DNA of 64,000 bases, taken from JAEUHO01 sp046350655 (GTDB lineage: Bacteria > Planctomycetota > PLA2 > JAEUHO01). Below the pieces are notes generated by a model. It was given only the letters and a program-made list of their open reading frames with translations, was not told where the DNA came from and searched no databases. The position numbers and the translations under genes were made by a program. Of the stretch, positions 1 through 8,447 are shown piece by piece (position 1 is the stretch's first letter; every line of letters begins with the position of its first letter). The stretch lies in the NCBI GenBank assembly GCA_046350655.1, contig JAXMAB010000013.1, positions 70,998-134,997 on the forward strand, given 5' to 3'.

Positions 1-638
1 AAGGTACGGCGGTCCTCGTCGGGGGTGCCCTCGAAGCGGACGGTCGTCAGCTCGACGCGGGTCGGGCGATCGATGCGGTAGGCGTGCGCCTGGACGCGCA
101 GCGTGCCCTTCGGCGTGCGCGCCTGGGTGTACGTCTCGGGGCCGAAGCCGGTGGTGACGTCGGTGTCGAGCGTGCCGCCCGCCTTGCCCGCGCGGTTGCC
201 GTAGAAGACCTTCTCGCCGTCGGGGCCCGTGAGCCAGAGGTCGACGTCGGTGCCCGGCGTGTCCCAGGTGAGCGTGACGCGGAGGTCCTTCGCGGGGACC
301 TGCGCGAAGACGGCGACCTCGTCCGAGGCGTCCACGCCGTCGCGGGTGACGACGGCGCGCAGCGTGTTGAGGCCCGGCGCGAGGACCTGCGGTTGCTCGA
401 AGCGGCCGGCCGCGATCGCGACGGAGAGGGGGATGCCGTTGACGACGAGGGTGGCGCGGCCCTCGTTGAGGCCCTCGACGAGGCCCTTCACGGCGACGAT
501 GCGCTCGGAGGTCATGCCGCCGCGCGGCGACTCGATGCGGACCTTGAGCGCGCGCGGGGCGGGCTCCGCGCGGACGGACGACACGAGCGCGGCGGCGAGG
601 GCGGCCGCGGCGAGCGGGAGGAGGGCGAGGCGGCGCAT
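1..638 (-). CDS. Secreted DUF2135/YfaP-like protein (C-terminus outside window)
   Basis: The ATG at 638 opens a frame with no stop before the window edge, so about 212 residues are visible and the C-terminus is missing. An N-terminal signal peptide (MRRLALLPLAAAALAAALVS) indicates export. A first beta-rich part (about residues 30-105) resembles bacterial Ig or cadherin-like modules. It is followed by TWDTPGTDVDLWLTGPDGE, the hallmark of the DUF2135/YfaP family. The ATG lies one base after the TGA of the alpha-2-macroglobulin gene, so the two are surely co-transcribed. In E. coli yfaP likewise sits beside the alpha-2-macroglobulin gene yfaS. The family has no proven biochemical role; a periplasmic or surface partner of the macroglobulin is an inference from this pairing. 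Confidence 0.75.
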   Translation of the reverse strand, partial: MRRLALLPLAAAALAAALVSSVRAEPAPRALKVRIESPRGGMTSERIVAVKGLVEGLNEGRATLVVNGIPLSVAIAAGRFEQPQVLAPGLNTLRAVVTRDGVDASDEVAVFAQVPAKDLRVTLTWDTPGTDVDLWLTGPDGEKVFYGNRAGKAGGTLDTDVTTGFGPETYTQARTPKGTLRVQAHAYRIDRPTRVELTTVRFEGTPDEDRRT

Positions 639-639
639 G

Positions 640-3600
640 TCAGCGTCCCTTCTCGGCGCCGGCGGCGCCGTCGCGGCGGATCTCGAAGGCCTCGCCGGCG
701 CTGTGGCCGGCGACCGTCGGGAAGTACATGAGCTCGGCGGAGGCCGGGAGCGCGGTGAACGCGCCGACGTGCACCGCGCGGACGCGGTGGCGGAAGACGT
801 GCGTGCCCGGGGCGAGCCGCGTGACGAAGAAGACGGCGCGGTCGTCGCGGGTCTCGGCGTGCGCGGTCGGCGTGGCCTCCTTCACGGGCGTGGCGTAGAC
901 GGTGCCGAGGTCGCGTTCGGGCTCGAAGCCCGCGACGAACGGGCTCGTGACCATGACCAGCTCGCGGGCGGTGGAGGTCGTGACGGTCACGTCGACCTCG
1001 AGCAGCGCGCCGGAGGGCACGGTCTCGGTGACGGGGCGGCGGGTGGTGACGACCTTGCCGCCGGCGTCCTTCGTCTCGAGGAGCCACCAGGTGCGCGAGA
1101 CGGTGAAGCCCGCGTCGGCGGCGGCGATGGCGGGGCCGGTGTCGGTGAAGCGCAGCGCGGCGGTGACGGTGACCGGGCCCTGGCTCGTCGCGGTGAGGCG
1201 GATGGGGCCCTGGGGGAGCTCGGCGTCGCCGAGCTCGAGGACGCCGGCGCCGCCGAACGCGTCGGCGGCGGTGACGATCACGGCCTTGAGCGGCAGGCCG
1301 TTGAGCTCGAGGTCGACGCGGCGGTCCACGCCGAGGTCGTCGTTCGCCGCGGCGTAGCGCGTGAGGAAGGCGACGCAGGCGGCGGTGTCGCGGGTGCTCT
1401 GCCAGTGGTCGCCGCCGGCGCGCGCGGCGAGGAGCCAGCGGACGGCGCCCGCGAGGTCGGGGTGCTTCGGGTCGAGCGCGAGGAGCGCGCCGGCGACCCA
1501 GGCGGTGGTCTCGACGGGGTCGGACGACCAGCGGCCGGGCGCGCCGCGGCCCGCCCAGCGCACGCCGGCGGCGTCGCGCGTGACGTTCTCGTCGAGGACC
1601 GCGAGCCACGACGCGGCGCGCTTGGGCGCCCCGGCCGCGGCCCACGCCCGGATCGCGAACGCGGCGGTCATGGGCTCGACGGCGCCGGCGATGCGGTCGG
1701 CCGGGCCGTCCGTGAGGACGCCGTCGGGGAGGACGTCGGCGTCGGTCACGGCGTCGGCGTCGGCGAGCGCCATGCGGACCCACTGCTCGACGGGGTCGAG
1801 GGGGTTCGCGCCGGCCTTCACGTGGGCGACGAGCCACGGCGTCGCGCGGTCGAGGATCGCGTGCGCGGGCGCGGGGTCGGCCATCACCGCGACGGCGCGC
1901 GTGAGGCCGTGGACGACGTACGCGGTCATGTAGGCGTCCGACGCGTCCTGCTCCCACCAGCCGAAGCCGCCGTCGGCGTGCTGCAGCGCGCGGAGCCGGG
2001 CGAGGCCCGCGTCGAGTTGCTTCACGAGGTCGGCGCCGGGCGCGGCGGGGGCGGCGCCGAACGTGTCGTGGGCCGCCTTCGCGACGACGACCGGCACGAG
2101 GCGGCTCATGGTCTGCTCGGTGCAGCCGTACGGGTAGTCCGCGAGGTACGGCAGCGCGGCGCCGACGGCCTGCGCGACGCTCGGCACGACCGACACCACG
2201 AGCCGCGCGGTGCCCGCCTCGGCCGTGGGCGGCAGGGCGAGCGGCGGCAGCTCGAGGCGGCCGCGTTCGACGCTGGCCGTCGCGACGCGCGACGAGGGCA
2301 CGCCCTGGGGCAGGACCTCGAGCGTCGCGACGGACGCGTCGCCGCCGGCCTGGGTGCGCAGCTCCGCGCGGACCGACGCCTTGCCGAGGCGCGGCGCCGA
2401 GAGCGTCACGTCGTGGGTCACGACGGCGCCGGCGCGGAGCGTCTCGGTGGTCGTGCGCGCGCCCCCGAGCTCGACGCCGGTCGCGGAGACGACGCCCTCG
2501 GCCGCGGCGTCGGTCGAGAGGAGGCTGTGGAGGACCCACGGCGCGACCACGCGGTCGGTGCGCCGCAGGAACCGCGGCAGCGTCACGCGCGTCACGACCT
2601 GCTTCACGGTCCGCAGCGTCGTCGTGGACGTGCCGACGCGGGTGCCGGCGTCGACGGCGTGCGCGGTGACGCGCCAGCGCGTCAACGAGCCGCCCATGGT
2701 GACGGGGCCGACGTCGACGCGGCCGTCCGGGCCGGTGCGGAGCGTCGGCGCCCAGAAGATCGACGTGCGGAAGTCCGCGCGGGTCGCGAGCGGGCCTTCC
2801 GAGTCCTCGCGGGCCGCGGCCTTCTTGGGCGCTTCCCCGTCGTCGAGGCTCCGCTCGCGCTCGCCGGCGGCGGGCCCTCCCTCGCGGGGCGACCCGGTGC
2901 CGCCGTCGGCGTCCCGTGCCGGCGGGCTGCCGGGCGCGGCGGCCGGCGGCATCGCGCCCGCCGACAGGGCGGGCCGCGGCGCGGCGTTCGGCTCCGGCGC
3001 GTCCGCGCCGGCGGCGCGGCCGTCGCCGTCCTGCAGCTCGTCGCGCTTCTTCTCGACCTCGGCCCGCACGGCCCAGCCGACGGACGCGAGGTCGACGGCG
3101 CCGCCGGTGCGCACGTCGTTGCGCCGGACCGGGTGGAAGAACGGGGCGAGCGGCGCGAACGGGTCGGCGTAGAGCGCGTAGAGCGCGTCGTCGACGATGG
3201 CGATCGCGACCTCGGCGCCCGCGACGGGCGCGCCGGCGGCGTCGGTCACCGTCGCGGTGACGGGGACGACCTCGCCGGGCTCGAGCTCGGTCTTCGCCGC
3301 GGTCACCGTCGGCACGAGCACGCGGTCGACCGGCGGCACGCGCAGCAGCTTCTCCGCGGCGAGGACGTGGCCGTGGTCGACGAGCACCACGCCGACGTAC
3401 GCGTTCGGCACGTGGGCCGGCGTCACCTTCACCTCGACGACGTGCGCGGCGCCGCGCGCGTCGGTGCCGCCGAGGGCCACCGTGTCCCACGCGAGGAGCC
3501 GCGCGCCCTCGACGGTCGAGAGGAAGGGGCGCGCGCCGACGGGCGACAACACGAGCAGGCGCGCGACGTCGCCCACGGCATACGTGTCGCGGTCGGCGAT

Positions 3601-5457
3601 CACCTCGAGGTGGTCGCCGGAGAACCCGACGTCGGCGCGGTCGCCGACGACCCAGACGTGCACGACCGCGTGGGCCGGCGGGCCCGCGGGCTCGGTGGCG
3701 AGGCGGGGCACGGCGACCGCCACGGCGTAGCGGCCCTGCTCGGCGAACGGCACCTCGAGGGTCACGCGGCCGTCCGGGCCCGTGGTGACGGGGTACGAGC
3801 CGAGGAAGCGCTCCTCGGGGCCGCCGGCGGGGCCCGCCTCGTCGCGCACGAGCGACGTGGTGACGACGCCGGCCCGGCCCGCGGCGGGGCTGCCGTCGGC
3901 GAGGACCGCGGTGACCTCGACCTTCGCGGTGGCCTCGACGCCGTACAGGTGTTTGTCGGTGCGGACGCCGACGGCGAGCGGCGCCGCCGAGAAGCCCGCC
4001 GTGCCGCTGCCCGCCGCGGTCGTGCGGTCCGGGCCCGTCGCGACGATCGCGAGCGTCAGGAAGCCGTCCTCGCCCTTCGTGGGCGCCTTCGCCGTCACGC
4101 GCGCGCGCCCGGCCGCGTCGAGGGTGCCCGCGCCCTGCGCGACCGGCTCGGGGGCGAACGCCTCGCGCTCGCTCGCGAAGAAGAGCTTCGCCAGCGCGTC
4201 CGTCGGGAAGAGGTCGCGGGTGGCGCGGTGGTACGTGAGCGTCCACGTGAACGGGGCGTTCGCGAGCGGGCCGCCCTCGAAGAAGGCGCCGCTCACGTCG
4301 AACGAGAGGTCGCCGCCCGGCAGCACGCGCGCGGGCGTCGGCGTCGCGAGCACCTCGAACGTCGGCTTGCGGTACGCCTCGACGCGGTAGGGGGCCTCGT
4401 AGGCCTTCGCGCCGACGTCGACGACGACCTTCGCGTCGCCGGTCCGCGCCGTCTCCGGGAGGTCGAAGCCCGCCGCGAACGTGCCGAGGTCGGTCGAGAC
4501 CGTGGCCTTCGCGGCGCCCATCTCCATGCCGTCCGCGCCCAGGAACCGCACCAGGACCTCGACGACGTCGGCGTCGAGCGCGTACGCGCCGTCGCGCCAC
4601 GCGCGCACGATGCCCTTCACCTCGACGCGCTCGCCGGGCCGGTAGGCCGGCTGGCTCGTCGCGACGTGGACGCGGCGGTCCGCCACGTCGGCGGGGTAAT
4701 AGGTGTCGGTGCCGAACGCGAGGTGGTCGGCGGACGACGCGGTCACGTCCGCCGTCGCGGGCAGCGTCGCGTCGAGCCGCAGCAGGCCCTCGGCGTCCGT
4801 CGTGCCCGACGCGAGCACGGCGACGCCGCGCCGCACCTCGACCTTCGCGCCCTCGACGGCCTCCCCCGTGGTGCGGTCCACGCAGAACGCGAGCAGGCCC
4901 TTCGGGTCGCGCTTCGTGACGAGCGCGAGGCGCGACACGAGCGCGACGACGCCGGTCACCGACCGGCCGTCGCTCACCTCGAGCAGGTAGAGGCCGGCCG
5001 CGGGCAGCGGCACCTCGATCGTGGCCGACGGCAACGCGGGCGCGGCGCCCTCGGCCGGCGGCGCGGTCGGCGCCTTCAGCGCGCCCGTCGCGGCCGCGAC
5101 GAACGTGAGCTCGACGCCGGCGGGCGTGGTCCCGTTCCCGTCGAGCGGCCCGACGCCGGCCGGCGCGGGCTTCCCCGCCTTCGCGCGCGCGGCCGCGACG
5201 GCGGGCCGCAGCGACGCGTAGGCGAGCGCGCCGTCGCGCAGGTCCACGTGACCGAGGAGCGCGCCGGCGCCGTCCACGCGGTAGGCCGCGATCGCGACCG
5301 GGCCCGCGCGGTCCGCGCGCACGTGCACGAGGGCGCGCTCCCCGGGGGCGGCCGTGTGGTCCACGGTGGCATACAGCTCGTCGGCGGCGGCGGGCCCGGC
5401 GAAGGCCGCGGCGGCGACGGCGAGGGCGAGGGCGAACGCGAGGCGGGGCGTGGACAT
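640..5457 (-). CDS. Bacterial alpha-2-macroglobulin with intact thioester motif
   Basis: The product is 1605 residues, the usual length for bacterial alpha-2-macroglobulins, with an N-terminal signal peptide ending near AGPAAADE. Successive beta-sandwich (MG-type) domains fill the first 750 residues. A Pro/Ala/Asp/Glu-rich disordered stretch at about residues 799-895 sits where the protease bait region is expected. The thioester motif GCTEQ is present with Cys at residue 1112, followed by an alpha-helical thioester domain (DGGFGWWEQ and similar repeats) and a C-terminal receptor-like domain. Known family role: traps periplasmic proteases by covalent capture after bait cleavage. It sits 32 bp downstream of a crotonase gene and directly upstream of the DUF2135 partner gene. 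The start ATG at 5457 was chosen because it opens the signal peptide. Confidence 0.92.
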   Translation of the reverse strand: MSTPRLAFALALAVAAAAFAGPAAADELYATVDHTAAPGERALVHVRADRAGPVAIAAYRVDGAGALLGHVDLRDGALAYASLRPAVAAARAKAGKPAPAGVGPLDGNGTTPAGVELTFVAAATGALKAPTAPPAEGAAPALPSATIEVPLPAAGLYLLEVSDGRSVTGVVALVSRLALVTKRDPKGLLAFCVDRTTGEAVEGAKVEVRRGVAVLASGTTDAEGLLRLDATLPATADVTASSADHLAFGTDTYYPADVADRRVHVATSQPAYRPGERVEVKGIVRAWRDGAYALDADVVEVLVRFLGADGMEMGAAKATVSTDLGTFAAGFDLPETARTGDAKVVVDVGAKAYEAPYRVEAYRKPTFEVLATPTPARVLPGGDLSFDVSGAFFEGGPLANAPFTWTLTYHRATRDLFPTDALAKLFFASEREAFAPEPVAQGAGTLDAAGRARVTAKAPTKGEDGFLTLAIVATGPDRTTAAGSGTAGFSAAPLAVGVRTDKHLYGVEATAKVEVTAVLADGSPAAGRAGVVTTSLVRDEAGPAGGPEERFLGSYPVTTGPDGRVTLEVPFAEQGRYAVAVAVPRLATEPAGPPAHAVVHVWVVGDRADVGFSGDHLEVIADRDTYAVGDVARLLVLSPVGARPFLSTVEGARLLAWDTVALGGTDARGAAHVVEVKVTPAHVPNAYVGVVLVDHGHVLAAEKLLRVPPVDRVLVPTVTAAKTELEPGEVVPVTATVTDAAGAPVAGAEVAIAIVDDALYALYADPFAPLAPFFHPVRRNDVRTGGAVDLASVGWAVRAEVEKKRDELQDGDGRAAGADAPEPNAAPRPALSAGAMPPAAAPGSPPARDADGGTGSPREGGPAAGERERSLDDGEAPKKAAAREDSEGPLATRADFRTSIFWAPTLRTGPDGRVDVGPVTMGGSLTRWRVTAHAVDAGTRVGTSTTTLRTVKQVVTRVTLPRFLRRTDRVVAPWVLHSLLSTDAAAEGVVSATGVELGGARTTTETLRAGAVVTHDVTLSAPRLGKASVRAELRTQAGGDASVATLEVLPQGVPSSRVATASVERGRLELPPLALPPTAEAGTARLVVSVVPSVAQAVGAALPYLADYPYGCTEQTMSRLVPVVVAKAAHDTFGAAPAAPGADLVKQLDAGLARLRALQHADGGFGWWEQDASDAYMTAYVVHGLTRAVAVMADPAPAHAILDRATPWLVAHVKAGANPLDPVEQWVRMALADADAVTDADVLPDGVLTDGPADRIAGAVEPMTAAFAIRAWAAAGAPKRAASWLAVLDENVTRDAAGVRWAGRGAPGRWSSDPVETTAWVAGALLALDPKHPDLAGAVRWLLAARAGGDHWQSTRDTAACVAFLTRYAAANDDLGVDRRVDLELNGLPLKAVIVTAADAFGGAGVLELGDAELPQGPIRLTATSQGPVTVTAALRFTDTGPAIAAADAGFTVSRTWWLLETKDAGGKVVTTRRPVTETVPSGALLEVDVTVTTSTARELVMVTSPFVAGFEPERDLGTVYATPVKEATPTAHAETRDDRAVFFVTRLAPGTHVFRHRVRAVHVGAFTALPASAELMYFPTVAGHSAGEAFEIRRDGAAGAEKGR

Positions 5458-5489
5458 GGCGGTTCCCGGGGGCGTGGGCGACGGGGCGA

Positions 5490-6320
5490 CTACTTCGACA
5501 CAGGTCCGCGGGGCGGAGTTCCGGCGCTGGGGAACGACGGGGGCCGTCCGGCCACCGCCGACGCGAGGCCCGCGGCGGCGTCGGGGTCGGCGAGCGCGAC
5601 GCGCTGCGACGTCGTCTCGTCCTCGAGCGCGTCGCCGAGGCTGCGCGTCGCGTCCTCGGCGAGGAGCCGCTTCACCAGCCGCAGCGCGGTGGCCGGCCCG
5701 GCGGCGACGCGGTGCGCGAGCGCGAGCGCCCGCGCGAGCACGGCCGCGCGCGGCGCGGTCTCGACGGCGAGGCCGAGACGCACCGCCTCGTCCGCCGTCA
5801 CGGCGCGGTCCGGCAGCAGCAGCAGCGCCCGCGCGCGCGCGGCGCCGAGGAGGCGGACGAGGTGGTGCGGCGCGCCGCCGACCGGCACGAGGCCGAGCGT
5901 CGCGTACCCCGTCGAGAACGCCACGTCGTCGGCGACGACGCGCAGGTCGCACGCGAGCGCGAGGTCGAACCCCGCGCCCGACGCGACGCCCGCGACGGCG
6001 GCGATCGTCGGCTTCGGGCCCTCGGCGAGCCGGAGCACGGCCTGCTGCAGGACCGGCGACAGCCGCTCGAAGAACTCCTCGAGCCGGCCCGCGGCCGACG
6101 CGGCGGCGAGCGCGGCGACGTCGAACCCGCGGCAGAAGTCGGCCCCGTCGCCCGCGAGCACGATCGCGCGCACCTCGGCGGCGTGGACGGCGTCCGAGAC
6201 GGCGGCGCCGAGCGCGCGCACGAGCTCGGCGTCGAGCGCGTTGCCGGCGGCCGGGCGCGAGAGGGTCAGGACGCGCACGGGACCGTCGTCCCGCACGGTC
6301 AGGGGGGAGGCGGGGGGCAT
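5490..6320 (-). CDS. Enoyl-CoA hydratase/isomerase (crotonase) family protein
   Basis: A 276-residue crotonase-fold protein. The acyl-CoA binding and oxyanion-hole pattern is visible as DGADFCRGFDVAAL (about residues 56-70) and as the AAVAGVASGAGFDLALACDL block near residues 100-125. The segment that in true hydratases reads P-E-x-x-L-G-L reads G-Y-A-T-L-G-L here, so the first catalytic glutamate is absent. Hydratase activity is therefore doubtful; an isomerase or other crotonase chemistry is equally possible. The C-terminal 20 residues are Pro-rich. The start at 6320 (MPPASPLTV) precedes the first beta strand. The gene lies 32 bp upstream of the macroglobulin gene on the same strand and may share its transcript, though no metabolic link is evident. 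Confidence 0.85.
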   Translation of the reverse strand: MPPASPLTVRDDGPVRVLTLSRPAAGNALDAELVRALGAAVSDAVHAAEVRAIVLAGDGADFCRGFDVAALAAASAAGRLEEFFERLSPVLQQAVLRLAEGPKPTIAAVAGVASGAGFDLALACDLRVVADDVAFSTGYATLGLVPVGGAPHHLVRLLGAARARALLLLPDRAVTADEAVRLGLAVETAPRAAVLARALALAHRVAAGPATALRLVKRLLAEDATRSLGDALEDETTSQRVALADPDAAAGLASAVAGRPPSFPSAGTPPRGPVSK

Positions 6321-6401
6321 GGCAGGGTCTCCGGGGCCCGAGTATGCGGGCACCGCCGACCCGGACGCGGTTCGGAGCGGGAGCGTCGGGCACCTCCCGG
6401 G

Positions 6402-6407
6402 TACCTT
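6402..6407 (+). promoter_or_regulatory. TACCTT -10-like element, leaderless start
   Basis: GGG-TACCTT ends 9 nt before the ATG at 6417, and no Shine-Dalgarno sequence lies between. This matches the TAnnnT plus 6-9 nt pattern seen at six other transcription-unit starts here. No -35 hexamer is recognisable. Confidence 0.45.
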
Positions 6408-6416
6408 GTCGCCGCC

Positions 6417-8447
6417 ATGCCGACGCGCCCGCGGTCCGTCCTCCCGTCCATCCTGCTCGTGGCGTCCCTGCTCGCCGGCGTCGGGGGCACGATCCCGGCC
6501 GTCGTCGCGGAGGACGCGCCGCCGCCCAAGGCCCCGGAACCGCCGCCCAAGGCCCCCGAGCCGCCGCCGAAGGCGCCCGAGCCGCCCGCCATGGAGACGC
6601 CGCCGCCCGCGATGGGCGAGACGCCGCCGGCGATGGACGAACCGCCCGCGATGGACGCGCCGCCGGCGATGGCCGAGCCGCCGGCAATGGAGACGCCCCC
6701 GGCGATGGCCGAACCCCCGGCGATGGCGCCGGATGCCGCGGCCATGGACGCGCCGCCCCCCGCGATGGCGGAGGCGCCGGCGATGGCCGAGCCGCCGCCG
6801 CCCCCGCCCGCCGACGCGGGCCCGGTCTCGCCCACCGGGCGGCCCGGGCTGCCGCTGCGGTACCGCACGCCCGACGAGGTGAAGGCGGCGCTCGACGCGA
6901 TCGCGGCGCGGCCCGCGTGGGGGGCACGCAAGGCCCGGGTCGAGCGGTACGGCACGAGCGCCGGCGGGCGCCCGTTGTGGGTCCTCCGCATCGGCCCCGA
7001 CGCCGCGCCGCAGGTGCTCGTGCACGGCGGGCTCGGCGCACGCGATGCGGCGGGCACCGTCGCGGCGATCGCGTTCGCCGACGCGACCCTCCCCGACGTG
7101 ACGCCGGCCGAGGGCGGCGCCGCGCCGCCGCCGCCGGACGACCGGGTCGGGTGGCTCGTGATCCCCGCGCCGAACCCGGACGCGCTCGCCGCGTTTCTCG
7201 AGGGCAAGCCGCGGCTGGGCGGACCCGACGTCGACCGCGACCAGGACGGCCGCGCCGGCGAGGACGGCCCCGACGACCTCGACGGCGACGGCGAGGTCGT
7301 GTCGATGCGGCGCCGCGCGCCCGACGGCCCGTTCGTCGCGGACGACGCCCCGCCGAAGGACGGCAAGGCCCTGGGCGACCCGCGCGCGATGAAGGAGGCG
7401 GGCACGGACGCGCGCCGCGCCGCCAGCTTCACGCGTCCGGTCGAGGAGGGCAAGGACGACGACGGCGACGGCGACGTCAACGAGGACCCGCCCGGCACCG
7501 ACCTCGCGCGCAACCTGATGGGGGTGTGGGAGGAGATGGGCGCGTGGCCGGGCGACGGGCCGTTCCCGGGCAGCGCCCCCGAGGCGAAGGCGCTCCTCGA
7601 CCTGTCGTGGGACACGCCGGCGCTGGTCGGCTGGTACGCGTTCACGTCGGAGGGCGCGCGGCTCGAGCGCGCGAGCGAGCGCGGGAACGACGCCGACGCC
7701 GACGACGCGCTCTACGGCCGGCTCGCGGGCCCGTGGCGCGAGGCCGCCGGCGGCGTCGAGCTGCGCAAGGCGTCGGAGCGGCCCGGCGCGTCGGAGAACC
7801 GCGGCAGCGACCTCGACTGGGCGGCGCGCCACCTCGGCGTCCCGGCCCTGCGCGTCCCGGTGTGGCGCATCGCGAAGGAGGCGGGCAGCGCGCGCGACCG
7901 CCACGACCCCGACGAGGTCGACTGGCTGCTCTGGAACGACCGCGTGCTCGGCGGGAAGGGCTTCGTGCCGTGGCACGAGGTCGCGCACCCGCAGCTCGGC
8001 ACCGTCGAGGTGGGCGGCTGGAAGCGCTTCACGCGGTGGGAGCCGCCGGCCGACCTCCTGCCCGAAGCGGTGCGCCGCGTGATGCGCGTGCCGTCGGTCC
8101 ACGCGGCGTTCGCGCCGCGGCTCGCGGTGCGCGTCGAGGTGACCGCGCGCGGCGCGGGCCTCGCGTCGCTGAAGGTGCGCGTCGACAACGTGGGCGGCGC
8201 GGCGACGGACACGGTGCGCGCCGAGCGCGCGGCGCGCGCGACGCCGGTGCGGCTCGACTTCGCGCCGGCCGAGGGCGTCGAGGTGCTCGCGGGCCCGAGG
8301 TCGGTGGGGCTCGGCACGCTCCCCGCGGGGGGCGTCTCGGCGCCGACCGAGTGGCTCGTCCGGCGCGCGGGGCCCGGCCCGCTCGGCGTCGCCACCGCCA
8401 CGCACCGCGTCGCGGGCGTCGCGACCGCCGAAGGGAGGCTGCCGTGA
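6417..8447 (+). CDS. Secreted M14-carboxypeptidase-like pseudoenzyme with Pro/Ala/Met repeats
   Basis: A 676-residue exported protein. After the signal peptide comes a repetitive region (about residues 35-135) of PPKAPE units and then PPAM(A/D/E)E units. A domain follows that aligns block by block with the downstream M14 peptidase: RPAWGARKARVERYGTSAGG, NPDALAAF, an Asp-rich insert, and LGTVEVGGWKRFT. The zinc site is gone. The HGNE motif of the neighbour reads HGGL here, the third-ligand segment SYHNAGR reads WYAFTSEG, and the catalytic-Glu segment FTNELWG reads LRVPVWR. It is therefore probably a catalytically dead paralogue, perhaps a regulator, substrate binder or surface protein. Its stop overlaps the GTG of the peptidase gene by GTGA, so they are co-translated. 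The Asp/Gly-rich insert (DLDGDGE type) probably binds calcium. Confidence 0.75.
   Translation: MPTRPRSVLPSILLVASLLAGVGGTIPAVVAEDAPPPKAPEPPPKAPEPPPKAPEPPAMETPPPAMGETPPAMDEPPAMDAPPAMAEPPAMETPPAMAEPPAMAPDAAAMDAPPPAMAEAPAMAEPPPPPPADAGPVSPTGRPGLPLRYRTPDEVKAALDAIAARPAWGARKARVERYGTSAGGRPLWVLRIGPDAAPQVLVHGGLGARDAAGTVAAIAFADATLPDVTPAEGGAAPPPPDDRVGWLVIPAPNPDALAAFLEGKPRLGGPDVDRDQDGRAGEDGPDDLDGDGEVVSMRRRAPDGPFVADDAPPKDGKALGDPRAMKEAGTDARRAASFTRPVEEGKDDDGDGDVNEDPPGTDLARNLMGVWEEMGAWPGDGPFPGSAPEAKALLDLSWDTPALVGWYAFTSEGARLERASERGNDADADDALYGRLAGPWREAAGGVELRKASERPGASENRGSDLDWAARHLGVPALRVPVWRIAKEAGSARDRHDPDEVDWLLWNDRVLGGKGFVPWHEVAHPQLGTVEVGGWKRFTRWEPPADLLPEAVRRVMRVPSVHAAFAPRLAVRVEVTARGAGLASLKVRVDNVGGAATDTVRAERAARATPVRLDFAPAEGVEVLAGPRSVGLGTLPAGGVSAPTEWLVRRAGPGPLGVATATHRVAGVATAEGRLP
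6531..6800 (+). repeat. In-frame coding minisatellite (PPKAPE / PPAMxE units)
   Basis: Imperfect 15-21 bp units centred on ccgccgaaggc/gcccgag and then ccg/gcgatggcc/gag repeat through this part of the pseudopeptidase gene. They keep the reading frame. They encode a Pro/Ala/Met/Glu-rich linker between the signal peptide and the folded domain. Confidence 0.75.

Noticed and set aside
5562..5572. CGCGAGGCCCG inside the crotonase gene (also similar 11-mers near 8160 and 29102)
   Set aside because: These encode G-L-A-S in the gene's strand with normal codon use, so they are expected from codon bias and are not counted as elements.
229..6882. 2217-codon plus-strand open frame opposite the alpha-2-macroglobulin gene
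   Set aside because: Its translation is Arg/Ala/Gly/His-rich with no domain. It is the antisense shadow expected in very GC-rich DNA.
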